Part shown: piece after piece, positions 19,372-28,881 of the stretch | Layout of the letters: each line of letters begins with the position of its first letter | How positions within the stretch are numbered: the stretch's first letter is position 1 | Assembly: GCF_009738185.1 (NCBI RefSeq) | Contig: NZ_CP046509.1 | Location: 2,855,501 to 2,919,500 of the forward strand | Origin: Erwinia sorbitola | Lineage (GTDB): Bacteria; Pseudomonadota; Gammaproteobacteria; Enterobacterales; Enterobacteriaceae | Direction: 5' to 3' | Length of the DNA stretch: 64,000 nt | The notes under the pieces: generated by a model | Told to the model about the DNA's origin: nothing | Database searches by the model: none | Seen by the model: only the letters and a program-made list of their open reading frames with translations | Program-made: the position numbers and the translations under genes

Positions 19372-19709
19372 AGGCGGATTTTCCCGCTGCTGGCACTGCT
19401 CAGGCCAGCCTCTGTCACCCTTTGAAAATGAAAATTCAGCCCTTTCTCGGGTAGCCAGATAAGGGTGAGTTTCAGCGTGGATCCCGGCAGGATCGGCTGC
19501 TGGAATTTAATATTTTCGACGGAAGCAAACTGTTTTCCCGGGGCCAGCAGCGTGGTGCCGTAATGGATCACCCAGTCCAGCTGCGCCACACCGGGCAGCA
19601 GCGGCTGGCCGGGGAAATGCCCCTGAAACCAGAACAGATCGGCATCGACGCGCAGCAGCAGTTCGGCTTCGCTGCCCTGCTGTTGTACCGCAAGCTCAAC
19701 GGGCAACAT
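19365..19709 (-). CDS. apeI: dehydratase ApeI (FabA/FabZ-like)
   Basis: The ATG at 19709 gives 114 residues; codons upstream to 19739 lie inside apeH. The GHFPG motif of FabA/FabZ enzymes is present with catalytic His31, followed by PLLPGVAQLDW. It should form the double bonds of the polyene together with ApeP. It overlaps apeH by 14 bases. Confidence 0.9.
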   Translation of the reverse strand: MLPVELAVQQQGSEAELLLRVDADLFWFQGHFPGQPLLPGVAQLDWVIHYGTTLLAPGKQFASVENIKFQQPILPGSTLKLTLIWLPEKGLNFHFQRVTEAGLSSASSGKIRLC

Positions 19710-21027
19710 AAAATAACTCCTGTATTTGCGGCCAGGCACGTTTGCTCTGACTGTTATGCGGAATGATATCCACTACCCGCCAGAATCTTGGCATCGCCAC
19801 AGGCTCCAGCCAGCGTTGCAGTTCGTGACGCCACTGGCGTTTCAGTGCGTTAAGGTCGCCCTCCGCCTGATGCAGCACCAGCACAACGCCGATACCGCTA
19901 CGATCGCCGCGCACCACCTGGAGCGCCACCGCATCGGCAACCTGCGGTAGCGCCAGCAGCCGCCGCTCAATCTCGCTGAGCGACACGCGTTTATCTTCAA
20001 TTTTTACGATGCGGTCATGGCGACCACAGAGCTGAAAGCCACCGGCGCTGAATACCAGCTTGTCATCCAGCATCCACCCCTGTGGCTGCGGAATTAATGC
20101 CGAACTTACCCACCAGTTATTCTGCTCATCCTGCCGCAGCTGCACACCGCTGAACGGCTGCCAGGGTACCCGATCAGCGCTGCGGCTGCGGCTGGCAATG
20201 GCGCTGGTTTCTGTGCTGCCGTAGATCTCTTCCACCGGATAGCCCGTCCAGCGCTCTACTGCCTGTGCATCTGCCCACGGCAGCGCCCCCCCGGCGGAGA
20301 CCGTCAGGCGGCAGTCAGGAGCCGTAAGAGAGAAATCAATGCGTCGCAGAAAGGCCGGGCTGCTGATAAACGCCAGACGCCCTGCGGGCTGCGCTACCAG
20401 CTGTTCACTGTAGCAAACCTGGCGACTGTCGAACGGCAGCCCCAGTGCCATCGGCATCACTACACGAAAACTCAGCCCATAAAGATGCTGATGGGTGACT
20501 GAGGAAATCAGGGTGCAGCCTTGCAGACGATCGCCCCACAGTCTGTCAAGCCAGCGCGCCTCTTCGTCGAGGCTGGCGATAGGTTTTATCACCTGACGCG
20601 GAGTACCGGTTGAGCCGGAAGTAAACAGTACCACCGCCGCATCCGGGCCGATGGGCGGTAGCGGGCCAGATATCGCCTCGTCAGCCCCGGCCACCTGCCA
20701 CACCGGGCAGCTGAGGGTAAACGCTTTATCGCTGAGTACGCCGTCGAAATCCGCAGCCTGCTCCGCCAGCAGTGAAGGGCGGCAGTGGCCAGGGATCAGC
20801 GGGATTTTTCCGGCATGGAGTGCGGCCAGCAGCGCAACGCTGAACAGATAACTGTCTTCAAAGCAGAGCGCCCAGCGCTGCCCGGGGTGTGCCAGCAGAC
20901 GCTGGCCGAGAGCGGTAACCTGCTGCTGCCACTGCTGGCGGCTCCATTCAACTGTGCCAGTGCGTGCCACCACGCCGGGCGCGGCAGCCGTCAGCCATTC
21001 GCCCATCGGCAATACGCCGCGATTCAC
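19696..21027 (-). CDS. apeH: acyl-ACP ligase ApeH (AMP-binding)
   Basis: 443 residues from a GTG at 21027 that overlaps the apeG stop as GTGA and has AGGGCG upstream; ATG 21006 is an alternative. The adenylation motif FTSGSTGTPRQV and the EIYGSTETS motif are present, and KIEDKRVSLSEIE has the C-terminal lysine region. In studied systems it activates 4-hydroxybenzoate and loads it on the ACP to prime the polyene. It is shorter than acyl-CoA synthetases, as usual for ApeH. Confidence 0.88.
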   Translation of the reverse strand: MNRGVLPMGEWLTAAAPGVVARTGTVEWSRQQWQQQVTALGQRLLAHPGQRWALCFEDSYLFSVALLAALHAGKIPLIPGHCRPSLLAEQAADFDGVLSDKAFTLSCPVWQVAGADEAISGPLPPIGPDAAVVLFTSGSTGTPRQVIKPIASLDEEARWLDRLWGDRLQGCTLISSVTHQHLYGLSFRVVMPMALGLPFDSRQVCYSEQLVAQPAGRLAFISSPAFLRRIDFSLTAPDCRLTVSAGGALPWADAQAVERWTGYPVEEIYGSTETSAIASRSRSADRVPWQPFSGVQLRQDEQNNWWVSSALIPQPQGWMLDDKLVFSAGGFQLCGRHDRIVKIEDKRVSLSEIERRLLALPQVADAVALQVVRGDRSGIGVVLVLHQAEGDLNALKRQWRHELQRWLEPVAMPRFWRVVDIIPHNSQSKRAWPQIQELFYVAR

Positions 21028-21575
21028 CGTGACGCCCTGATGCGCTGACGCACACACCATTCGCCCGCCATTAACAGCCCGATTAACAGATAGCTGATTA
21101 GTCCGTTCCACCACGTCCACCAGAGAAGAGTGTTTTGCAGGCAGGTGACCAGCGCCACGCCGCCATTAAACAGAAAAAACAGGCACCAGACCTGCGTGAC
21201 CCGCCGCGTGTAGGCCACCGCTCGTGGCGGCAGCTCCGCTTCACGCAGGCGTGCCAGCCTCTCCACCAGCGGCATGGCGCTGAATAAAGAGCTGGCAAAC
21301 AGCAGCAGCAGAATGGCGTTCACCGCCACCGGATACCACAGCAGCAGATGATGGTCGCGCAGCAACATACTGGCGGCACACAGCCCGGCACCGGCCACTG
21401 CCAGCCATTTTCCTGCGGCAGCAAAAGCCCCCACCTGATGACGTAATCCCAGCCAGCGCAGCACAAACAGCAGCGCCATTAGCGGCAGCAGCCAGCGGTA
21501 CTGCGGGTGAGTCAGGCTGAACCAGACCAGAAATGGCCAGAGCACCAGCAGCAGCCCGGTGAGAATACGTAGCAT
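21024..21575 (-). CDS. apeG: membrane protein ApeG
   Basis: 183 residues with five or six hydrophobic helices and an RPP/Arg-rich loop (AELPPRAVAYTRR). An AGGGAAGG ribosome site precedes the ATG. Such membrane proteins always sit between the ACPs and the ligase in aryl polyene clusters; their role is not established. Confidence 0.85.
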   Translation of the reverse strand: MLRILTGLLLVLWPFLVWFSLTHPQYRWLLPLMALLFVLRWLGLRHQVGAFAAAGKWLAVAGAGLCAASMLLRDHHLLLWYPVAVNAILLLLFASSLFSAMPLVERLARLREAELPPRAVAYTRRVTQVWCLFFLFNGGVALVTCLQNTLLWWTWWNGLISYLLIGLLMAGEWCVRQRIRASR

Positions 21576-21603
21576 GGTTAGCCTTCCCTGCCGCCGTTAA
21601 CGA

Positions 21604-21852
21604 TCAGCCTTCACGCAGCAGTTGTTCAACGGCATCCACCACGTCCTGAACGGTGCGCACCGATTTAAAGATTTCAGGTTTGATTTTGCGGCCAATACGT
21701 TTTTGCAGATGCACCACCATATCGACGGCATCAATGCTGTCCAGTTCAAGATCTTCATACAGGCGCGACTCGGGCTTGATATCGTCGGCATCCAGCTCAA
21801 ACAGCTTGACCAGCAGGCCGGTGATTTCCTGATAAATTTCGTTCTTATCCAT
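21604..21852 (-). CDS. apeF: acyl carrier protein ApeF
   Basis: 82 residues, acidic, with the phosphopantetheine site DSIDAVD at Ser39. It is the second of two ACPs in the cluster. One of them carries the growing aryl polyene; which one cannot be told from sequence alone. Confidence 0.9.
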   Translation of the reverse strand: MDKNEIYQEITGLLVKLFELDADDIKPESRLYEDLELDSIDAVDMVVHLQKRIGRKIKPEIFKSVRTVQDVVDAVEQLLREG

Positions 21853-21874
21853 TACGCTCTTCTCCTGGATACGA

Positions 21875-22144
21875 TCAGGCCGTCAGCGCTGAACGCTGGG
21901 CATGAATAAACGCCGCCAGGGTGGCAACGGAATAAAAGTGCTGGCGCATTTCGTCGCTTTCCGCAGAGAGCACCACGCCGTAACGGGTTTTCACCGCGAG
22001 GCCCAGCTCCAGCGCGTCGATGGAATCAAGGCCCAGACCATCACCAAACAGCGGTGCGTCGGTTTCAATATCCATCACGCTGACCTCTTCCAGATTAAGC
22101 GTGTCGATAATCATCTGTTTAATTTCGAGCGATAACTCTTCCAT
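21875..22144 (-). CDS. apeE: acyl carrier protein ApeE
   Basis: 89 residues with the phosphopantetheine attachment motif GLDSIDALE at Ser41. Acidic helical ACP fold. It lies 15 bases after apeD and 22 bases before apeF. Confidence 0.9.
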   Translation of the reverse strand: MEELSLEIKQMIIDTLNLEEVSVMDIETDAPLFGDGLGLDSIDALELGLAVKTRYGVVLSAESDEMRQHFYSVATLAAFIHAQRSALTA

Positions 22145-22159
22145 ACTGTTTCCGAATAA

Positions 22160-22960
22160 TTATTGATGTTCTGGTGTTAATGCATCTTGCAAATAGTGAG
22201 TGAGGCGGCGCGCGGCGCGCGATTCGAGCTCCTCCTCCCCTGCCAAAAATGTGCTGCCATCGATACGCTCCCGCACCCGAATGGTGAACAGCGGCTTTTC
22301 TTCGGGCACCTGGTACCAGCGGCTCTGTTTATCGAGCATACGCTGAGTGCAGACAATATGTACCAGACGCAGGTCGCAGCCGCAGCGCACTGCGATATTG
22401 GCCGCGCCACGCTGTAGCCGGAGCGGCTCGCCGTAACGGGTGCGGGTACCTTCCGGGAAGAGAATAATCGCATCGCCCTGATCGAGACGGCGCTGACTGT
22501 CCGGGAGCAGCGTCTCTCCCTGGCTGTTAACCAGATAATCCGCAGCACGAATTACCCCGGAGAGGAACAGATTCTTCTGTAACCCGGCTTTTACCAGGCA
22601 GTCAGCTTCCGGCATCACCGAGGCCAGGAAGACGTAATCCACCAGTGAAGGATGGTTTGCCACAATCAGACAACGGCGATCCTGGCGCAGCAGCCCGGCC
22701 CCTTCAATGCGGTAATCAAACACTCCTACCGTACGGCAGCAGCGCAGAAAAAAGCGAAAACAGCAGGAGATACTGCGCCGCGCCAGACGACGGCGCTGCC
22801 GGGGATGGCGCACGATGAGCAGCAACAGGTTGAACCACACCAGCGACAGCATCAGCCCGCCAAGACCAAACAGCGTAAAGCAGCAGCCGGTCATCAGGAT
22901 GCGCCAGTAACGATTCAGTAAACGATAAGGACGTCGCGCGCGCAGGGAGATATCAGCCAT
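22160..22960 (-). CDS. apeD: PlsC-like acyltransferase ApeD
   Basis: 266 residues from ATG 22960, overlapping apeC by 8 bases. The open frame continues to 23323 but that part lies within apeC in another frame and is not real. An N-terminal membrane helix is followed by NHPSLVD (HX4D) and FPEGTRTR, the motifs of lysophosphatidate-type acyltransferases. It probably transfers an acyl or aryl polyene chain to the lipid anchor at the inner membrane. Confidence 0.88.
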   Translation of the reverse strand: MADISLRARRPYRLLNRYWRILMTGCCFTLFGLGGLMLSLVWFNLLLLIVRHPRQRRRLARRSISCCFRFFLRCCRTVGVFDYRIEGAGLLRQDRRCLIVANHPSLVDYVFLASVMPEADCLVKAGLQKNLFLSGVIRAADYLVNSQGETLLPDSQRRLDQGDAIILFPEGTRTRYGEPLRLQRGAANIAVRCGCDLRLVHIVCTQRMLDKQSRWYQVPEEKPLFTIRVRERIDGSTFLAGEEELESRAARRLTHYLQDALTPEHQ

Positions 22961-23681
22961 GACGGCATCTCCACTGCCAGCGCAGGCGTTCACCCGCAAC
23001 GCTGAAGCTTGACTGACGCGCCAGCCAGCCGTGCAGGAATAGCAGGCTTTGTGGCAGTGCGGCGGCGCGCGGTGTGGTATCCGCCTGGCTGCTGCACTGG
23101 CACTCATCCCCCGGAGCCAGCAGCAGCGCCACCGCATAGGCGGCGAACAGCGTCTGGTCGGGAATATGGGGGTGATAGATATCCGGGATGGTGCCGTCAA
23201 AATCCACCAGCAGCACCTGGCGATAACCTGCCGTATGCAGCGCCGCCACTTCTGCCAGTCCCTGCTGGAATGAGTCCGCCCCTGCCGATAGCGAGGTCGA
23301 AACCAGGGGTGCGCTCGCCGCAATGGTCAAGCTGCCCACGGCGGCATTATGCACCGACATGGCAAAGTCCGTAGGCGACAGATTCTGCTGCTGAGACAGT
23401 GAAGTGAGAATACGTAAATTACGTTCAAGTTCACCATGGCGGCTGGTAAATACCAGCGCATCCACGGGATGACGACGCATCAGCGCCAGCCCACAATCCA
23501 CCGCTGCCCGGCTGCCGCTGTTCAGACGCCGGGCAGTCATCATCGGCAGCTGGCTGCATTTAGCCAGCGGCTGGGTACTGTCGATGGCGGGCGGCTGTTC
23601 AGCCCAGTGCTGCCAGTGCGCAGGCTCATGCAGCCCGGGCGCGCTCGCCTGCCAGTCGAGGAGTGTGAAAGCTAAATTCAT
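22953..23681 (-). CDS. apeC: ketosynthase-like chain-length factor ApeC
   Basis: 242 residues, about the N-terminal half of a ketosynthase fold. In the segment MSVHNAAVGSLT, where a ketosynthase has its Cys, there is none, so it is a chain-length-factor type partner (ketoacyl-synt_2 family) for ApeO. It is the first gene of the operon; about 340 bases with no gene precede it and should carry the promoter. Confidence 0.88.
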   Translation of the reverse strand: MNLAFTLLDWQASAPGLHEPAHWQHWAEQPPAIDSTQPLAKCSQLPMMTARRLNSGSRAAVDCGLALMRRHPVDALVFTSRHGELERNLRILTSLSQQQNLSPTDFAMSVHNAAVGSLTIAASAPLVSTSLSAGADSFQQGLAEVAALHTAGYRQVLLVDFDGTIPDIYHPHIPDQTLFAAYAVALLLAPGDECQCSSQADTTPRAAALPQSLLFLHGWLARQSSFSVAGERLRWQWRCRHG

Positions 23682-24024
23682 GCTGATTCTTCTTACAGCG
23701 TGCAGGAGTGCCGCACACTGTTTTCAATTAATTCGATGATATCCGCAGACGGAACCCCGCAGCGACTACCTGACCGGGCAACCGGCGATCCGGTCCCGGG
23801 ATCGGTTTACAGCATAGCGTTTTGCCCTGAGTGCTGGCTCTCAGAATTAACCGCATTTGCGATACAAAACGCTGCACTGCACGTCGCTACATTGAGTGTG
23901 GTTGTCGGCCAGGCTGACGGGAACTTTAATGCTTTGCCCGAATAACCGACATTACGTCTTACACTCTCAATAATTCAAGTTACGGGTGCAGCACGCGCAT
24001 CTGTAACAGGAAGAGTGACCGGTA
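23682..24024. other. non-coding gap upstream of the ape operon
   Basis: No convincing gene on either strand. It must contain the apeC promoter on the minus strand unless transcription enters from the lipoprotein gene at 24025-24411, which reads the same way. I did not find a strong -35/-10 pair or a hairpin terminator here. Confidence 0.4.
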
Positions 24025-24411
24025 TTACTGCACTGGCAATGATGCCAGGCGTAACTGGATATCTTTATCGAGGTTATTCACCCATCGATTGTAATTACGA
24101 TGAATCTCACCTTTTCGAGCCATCAAATTATTGCTGCCAATATAATTGATTGAATAATGATTTGCGCCGTAAGTAATACGGATATCGGCGCTATGATCGC
24201 GCTGAATGATATGACCGTTAATCACGCCCGGCTGCTGCGGCTGCATTATCCACTGACGCGCGCGTCCGGCATCCAGAATGGCGCTTTTCAGCTGGCTGTC
24301 GCTGTAGCTTATACCCAGCGTTTGATTGATATTTTTGACCGGTTCAGTGCGGGCGCACCCTGCCAGCGCCAGTGCGCACAGCAACACGGGGAGTAAACGT
24401 AGTTTTTTCAT
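24025..24411 (-). CDS. lipoprotein of unknown function
   Basis: The ATG at 24411 gives 128 residues with signal peptide and lipobox LALAGC. The mature part contains SYSDSQLKSAILDAGRARQW and a Tyr-rich segment YGANHYSINYIGSNN, a pattern seen in small enterobacterial envelope lipoproteins; I do not know a function. It stands alone between the efflux operon and the ape operon. Confidence 0.75.
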   Translation of the reverse strand: MKKLRLLPVLLCALALAGCARTEPVKNINQTLGISYSDSQLKSAILDAGRARQWIMQPQQPGVINGHIIQRDHSADIRITYGANHYSINYIGSNNLMARKGEIHRNYNRWVNNLDKDIQLRLASLPVQ

Positions 24412-24635
24412 AACATCCCTGGAAATATCCCACATCTTTCTGCTACTTATTCGCATATGCTCCGTAACAAATCTGCATAATGCAGCTTTGAACGCGGCTC
24501 GCCCTGGGCCGAAAGGATTTTAGCCAGGGAACGTAACCAACGATTTTGCAGCCTGAAGTATGAAATTTGTAAAGGTTCGCATAATAGCACTTGTTGCCAA
24601 GTAATGAGAAGCTTAAAGGGTTTGGAAATCAGCTG

Positions 24636-26039
24636 TTATTTCCCATTATTGATTGGCATTGACGTCTGCCAGCCGCCTCCAAGCGCCCGGTAAAGGTCAA
24701 TCTGTGCGAGTAGCAGGTTATTTTTTGCCTGCACCACGCTAAGTTGAATGCTGAACAGCGTACGCTGGGCATCAAGCTCATCCAGGTAAGAGGCGTAGCC
24801 GTTCTGATAGCGATTACGTGCAATGCGCAGCGCTTCCTGTACCACTTTCTCCTGCTCCTGCAATTCGGTTAGCTGCTCCTGATAGCGCCCGATAGCATCC
24901 AGATCGTCATTCACTTCGCTGAAGGCGTTGCGTACCACTTTTTCGTAGCTGTACAGCGCCTGGTTGCGCGTCGCCATGGAGACATCCACCTGCGCCGTCA
25001 GTGCTTCACGGTTCAGCAACGGTGCCAGCACGCTGCCGCCAATGCTCCACAGGCGGAACGGATTATCTAGCAACTCATGCAGCGTAGAAGTTTGCATGGT
25101 GCCGGTAGCCGTGAGATTGAGCGATGGCAGCAGTCTGGCGCGTGAAGAGTGGAGCGAAGCATCTGCGGCCAGCAGCTGGCGCTCGGCCTGCACGATATCC
25201 GGCCTGCGCTGCAAGAGCTGAGACGGCATCACGGCGGGCAGCGTCTGCGGTGCAACGTGGTCAAAGTGATTTTGACGGGCGATCTGCCGTGGATTCATCC
25301 CTGCCAGGATACTTAACGCATTCTCCTGCTGGGCGATCTGGTGGCGCAGCAGCGGGATCTGCGCTTTAGCCGTCTGGTATTCCGAGCGGGACTGAACCCA
25401 CTCAAGCCGCGAGGTGTAGCCGGTTTCAAACTGGCGCTGCGCCAGCTTAAGCGAATCAGCACGGCTGGCCAGCGTGGCTTCGGTTACCCGCAGCTGTTCA
25501 TCAAGCGACACCAGCGTCATATAGCCGGACGCTACCGAGCTGGCGATGGTCAGCTCTGCCGCGCTGGCCGCCGCCTGCTGCGCCTCCAGTGAAGCCTGCG
25601 CCGCATCGATACTGCTGCTGCGCTCTCCCCATAAATCGACGTTGTAATTCGCCTGTAGCAGCCCCTGAAATACTGAAGACTGGTAAGGCTGGCCGGTCAC
25701 GGCTGAGAGCGTGCGCGCCCGGGTGGCCGCCACGCCCGCATCCAGGGTCGGGAAGTTGTCACCTTCTGCCCCGCGCAGTTGAGCACGGTACTGATCGACA
25801 CGTGAACGGGCAATCAGGATATCCGGATTGTTGCGCAGCGCCTGCTCCACCAGTTGATTAAGCGATGCATCGTTAAATGCACGCCACCAGCTCGCCTCCA
25901 CCGCCGCTCCCGGCCCCACCTGGTTGCGCCACTGGGTGGGGATCGGCAGCGATGAGGGGGCCTGCTCCACCTGCGTCGCACAACCAGCCAGCGTCGCTGC
26001 CAGCATCATTGCCAGCAGACTTTTCGGCGCGGGCATCAT
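24636..26039 (-). CDS. outer-membrane efflux factor (TolC/NodT type lipoprotein)
   Basis: 467 residues with a lipoprotein signal (TLAGC). Two related halves carry the alternating long alpha-helical segments of outer-membrane efflux factors, e.g. RNNPDILIARSRVDQYRAQL and KVVRNAFSEVNDDLDAIGRY. It forms the outer-membrane exit of the tripartite pump encoded by the next two upstream genes, overlapping the adaptor gene by 4 bases. Confidence 0.92.
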   Translation of the reverse strand: MMPAPKSLLAMMLAATLAGCATQVEQAPSSLPIPTQWRNQVGPGAAVEASWWRAFNDASLNQLVEQALRNNPDILIARSRVDQYRAQLRGAEGDNFPTLDAGVAATRARTLSAVTGQPYQSSVFQGLLQANYNVDLWGERSSSIDAAQASLEAQQAAASAAELTIASSVASGYMTLVSLDEQLRVTEATLASRADSLKLAQRQFETGYTSRLEWVQSRSEYQTAKAQIPLLRHQIAQQENALSILAGMNPRQIARQNHFDHVAPQTLPAVMPSQLLQRRPDIVQAERQLLAADASLHSSRARLLPSLNLTATGTMQTSTLHELLDNPFRLWSIGGSVLAPLLNREALTAQVDVSMATRNQALYSYEKVVRNAFSEVNDDLDAIGRYQEQLTELQEQEKVVQEALRIARNRYQNGYASYLDELDAQRTLFSIQLSVVQAKNNLLLAQIDLYRALGGGWQTSMPINNGK

Positions 26040-27127
26040 TTCTTCTCTCCATCCTGCACGGCGGCAGTGTCGATATTGACCTCAACCGACATCCCCGGGC
26101 GCAGATGGGCGGTGTTGTCGCTGGTGATTTTGATACGCACCGGAATACGCTGGGCAATTTTTACAAAGTTTCCAGTCGCGTTATCCGGAGAGATAGCGCT
26201 GAACTCCGATCCGGCCGCCGGGGAGATATACTCCACTTCACCGCTAAAGCGCTCATTATTAAGTGCATCCACGCTGAAGGTTACCGGCAGCCCGGGACGA
26301 ATGCGCGCCATCTGGGTCTCTTTCATATTAGCAACGACCCACATCTGCTTCGGCACCAGCGAGGTCAGCCGCGTTCCTGCCGTTACATAGGCGCCCTGAC
26401 GCACGGCGATTTGGCCTAACTGCCCATCGCGTGGAGCGATTATCTGGGTGTTATCGAGATCGATTTGCGCCAGCTCCAGCGTAGCCTGTGCACTGGCTAC
26501 GTCTGCCTTCAGCGAGGCACGATTAACAATCACCGTTTGCAGATCCTGACGTGAAACCTCCAGCGTTGCCTGTGCCTGCTGTACATCCGCCAGCGTCTGG
26601 CTATTGCTGGCGCGCGAGGCATCGCGCTCACGCAGCGAGAGTGAGCCATCGGACACCAGATTCTCCACGCGCTTAAGATCCAGCGCACTTTTAACCGCCT
26701 GAGCTTTGGCATTTTGCAGCGCGGCTTCATTGCGTTTAATTACCGCTTCAGCACTGCGGCGCTGCTGAAGATTATTGGCGAGTACCGCTTTTTTCATCTC
26801 CAGCTGGGCGGTAGCCTGGTGCACGTGCTGTCGATAGATACGGTCATCAATGGTCATCATCAGGTCACCCTGATGTACCGGCTGAAAGTCCAGCACCTTA
26901 ACCTGAGTGATATAGCCGCTGACCTGCGGGCTGATAAAGGTCACCTGACCGCGCACATAGGCATTTTCCGTTGACTGCGTCTCGCTGGTAAAAGGCGAAA
27001 GCTGCCAGGCATAAAGAATTACCAGTACGCCGACCAGAGCAATCCCCGATCCAAGGGCAATAGATATAATTCGCAGCTTATTATTTCTCAGTCGCTCAGT
27101 GAGCTGCTGCTGTTCCTGTTGACTCAT
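26036..27127 (-). CDS. HlyD/EmrA-type efflux adaptor
   Basis: 363 residues from ATG 27127, chosen because GGGGA lies at good spacing; in-frame ATG 27178 is possible but would overlap the pump gene. A single N-terminal membrane helix is followed by a biotinyl-lipoyl half, a long coiled-coil hairpin (about residues 85-190) and a beta-barrel domain with PRDGQLGQIAVRQGAYV. It bridges the DHA2 pump and the outer-membrane factor. Confidence 0.92.
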   Translation of the reverse strand: MSQQEQQQLTERLRNNKLRIISIALGSGIALVGVLVILYAWQLSPFTSETQSTENAYVRGQVTFISPQVSGYITQVKVLDFQPVHQGDLMMTIDDRIYRQHVHQATAQLEMKKAVLANNLQQRRSAEAVIKRNEAALQNAKAQAVKSALDLKRVENLVSDGSLSLRERDASRASNSQTLADVQQAQATLEVSRQDLQTVIVNRASLKADVASAQATLELAQIDLDNTQIIAPRDGQLGQIAVRQGAYVTAGTRLTSLVPKQMWVVANMKETQMARIRPGLPVTFSVDALNNERFSGEVEYISPAAGSEFSAISPDNATGNFVKIAQRIPVRIKITSDNTAHLRPGMSVEVNIDTAAVQDGEKK

Positions 27128-27188
27128 GTGTTCCCCGTGTCCCCTTTTCGTCCGGCGCACAGCGATTTTATCGCTCATACGCCAGCAC

Positions 27189-28880
27189 TTAGCGGGCAGT
27201 AGTCTTGTTGAGATTTTGCATGGCACGCTGTTCCGCTTCCGCTTCGCGTTTTGCCTGCTGCCAGTTGAGGTAGCGCAGACGTGAAAGACGCCACAGCACC
27301 CAGAGTAAAGTGATTCCTGCCATGACGGCAGTCAGGATATAAACATCGTTATAGGCCAGAACGTTCGCCTGTAGCGTAGCGACGGTTTGCAGCTGTAGCG
27401 TACCCTGTGCGCTTTGCAGGGTGGAGTCGCCAATCAGGTTAGCAAACAGACTGTTGTACTGGGCTAAACGCTCGGTCACGTTCGGATCAAGCAGCGACAG
27501 CTGGTCGCTCAACAGGCTTGAGTGATATTTTTCGCGCCAGGTCTGGAAGGTGCCAAGCAGTGCCGAACCCATCAGGCCGCCGAGATTCTGGCTCATGCCG
27601 AACAGCACCACAAAACTGACCAGGTTCTTTGGCTGGGTCACCACGCTGCCTACTCCCAGCAGCATCGCCGGGGCGATAAAGAATGAGGTACTGAAGCCCA
27701 GCAGGAACTGGCTGAAATACATATTATTGGCGCGGGTTAGCGGGCTGGACTGAGCATCCATCAGCGAGGCCACCATGACGATGACCAGCGACAGCACAAT
27801 GGGCCAGCTAAGATGCTTGGGATTGATCGTCAGGGCGCTACAGATAATGCCCGCAGCTACCCCAGCGAGGATCGCCAGCGCCAGGCCCTGCATCTGATCG
27901 TTCAGCATACCGAGCTGTTGCAGATAGCCAATAGCGCCGGTGTTCTGTTCCGCCAGCATAATGCGCAGCAGGATCATGACAATGCCGAGGCGGAAGATCG
28001 CCCCGCTGCCGAGCCAGCGCGTATTTATCAGCGGATTACTGCGGTTATGCTCCACCAGCACGGCGGCGGTGACCAGCACCAGGCCTGTGGCGAGGCAAAT
28101 ACCCAGCCACGGCGTGCTGGTCCACCACTCAATGCGCCCGAGGGAGAGCACGCCGCAGAACAGCGCCATGCCGGGAGCCAGCAGGAAGAAGGTGAGAAAA
28201 TCTTTTTTCTCAAAGACTTTTGTACGTTCTCCCGGCGGGAGTTTAAGGATCAGCACCGCGCCAAGCGCCACCAGCGCCAGGCCAAGTTCAAACAGGTAGA
28301 GTCCGCGCCACTCGTTAAGTTGCAGTAATTCCGATGAGAATAAGCGCGCCAGCGGGATCGCCAGCTGCGAGGCTCCAAGACCAATTGCCAGCGCTTTCAG
28401 ACGGTGCTTCGCCGGCCATGCCTGTACCTGATAATAGATGCCGAGCGAACTGAGTGCGGCTCCGACCATGCCGTGCGCCGCACGGACAATAATGGCAGAG
28501 CTGAGATCGTTAACCAGCAGATGGAAAAACGCCACCAGCACATACAGCACCAGAAACGCCTCGGTAAATACCCGCAGGCCAAACTGCTGGCGAAACTTTA
28601 CCAGCAGAAGGTTGATTGAGATATTCCCCATCACATAAACCGCCGGAAGCCAGGCGATTTCGTTGTTATACGCGCCGAAGACACCCTGCAAATTAGTCAG
28701 GTTGGCGGTGACCAGCGCATTACTCAGCGCCCCGGTGATGCAAATCAACAGGCCAACGATGCCAAAGGCAATTCGTTTATGAGTGGGATGCAGCGGCGTG
28801 GAGGGTGAGCCGGGCAGCATCGGCTTCTCGCCGGGGGCCCACTCACGCGGTGCGTAAGGATTGGGTTTGTTGCCGGACAC
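27189..28880 (-). CDS. DHA2-family MFS drug transporter (EmrB-like)
   Basis: 563 residues with about 14 membrane helices and a cytoplasmic proline-rich N-terminus. It resembles EmrB/FarB-type pumps that work with an EmrA-like adaptor. The gene follows the MarR gene by 1 base, so pump and regulator are co-transcribed. Substrates are unknown; family members export hydrophobic drugs, bile salts, fatty acids or plant phenolics. Confidence 0.9.
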   Translation of the reverse strand: MSGNKPNPYAPREWAPGEKPMLPGSPSTPLHPTHKRIAFGIVGLLICITGALSNALVTANLTNLQGVFGAYNNEIAWLPAVYVMGNISINLLLVKFRQQFGLRVFTEAFLVLYVLVAFFHLLVNDLSSAIIVRAAHGMVGAALSSLGIYYQVQAWPAKHRLKALAIGLGASQLAIPLARLFSSELLQLNEWRGLYLFELGLALVALGAVLILKLPPGERTKVFEKKDFLTFFLLAPGMALFCGVLSLGRIEWWTSTPWLGICLATGLVLVTAAVLVEHNRSNPLINTRWLGSGAIFRLGIVMILLRIMLAEQNTGAIGYLQQLGMLNDQMQGLALAILAGVAAGIICSALTINPKHLSWPIVLSLVIVMVASLMDAQSSPLTRANNMYFSQFLLGFSTSFFIAPAMLLGVGSVVTQPKNLVSFVVLFGMSQNLGGLMGSALLGTFQTWREKYHSSLLSDQLSLLDPNVTERLAQYNSLFANLIGDSTLQSAQGTLQLQTVATLQANVLAYNDVYILTAVMAGITLLWVLWRLSRLRYLNWQQAKREAEAEQRAMQNLNKTTAR

Positions 28881-28881
28881 C

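Noticed and set aside
22960..23323. Longer start for the apeD acyltransferase
   Set aside because: The extra 121 codons lie inside apeC in another frame; ATG 22960 with an 8-base overlap fits the operon and the family length.
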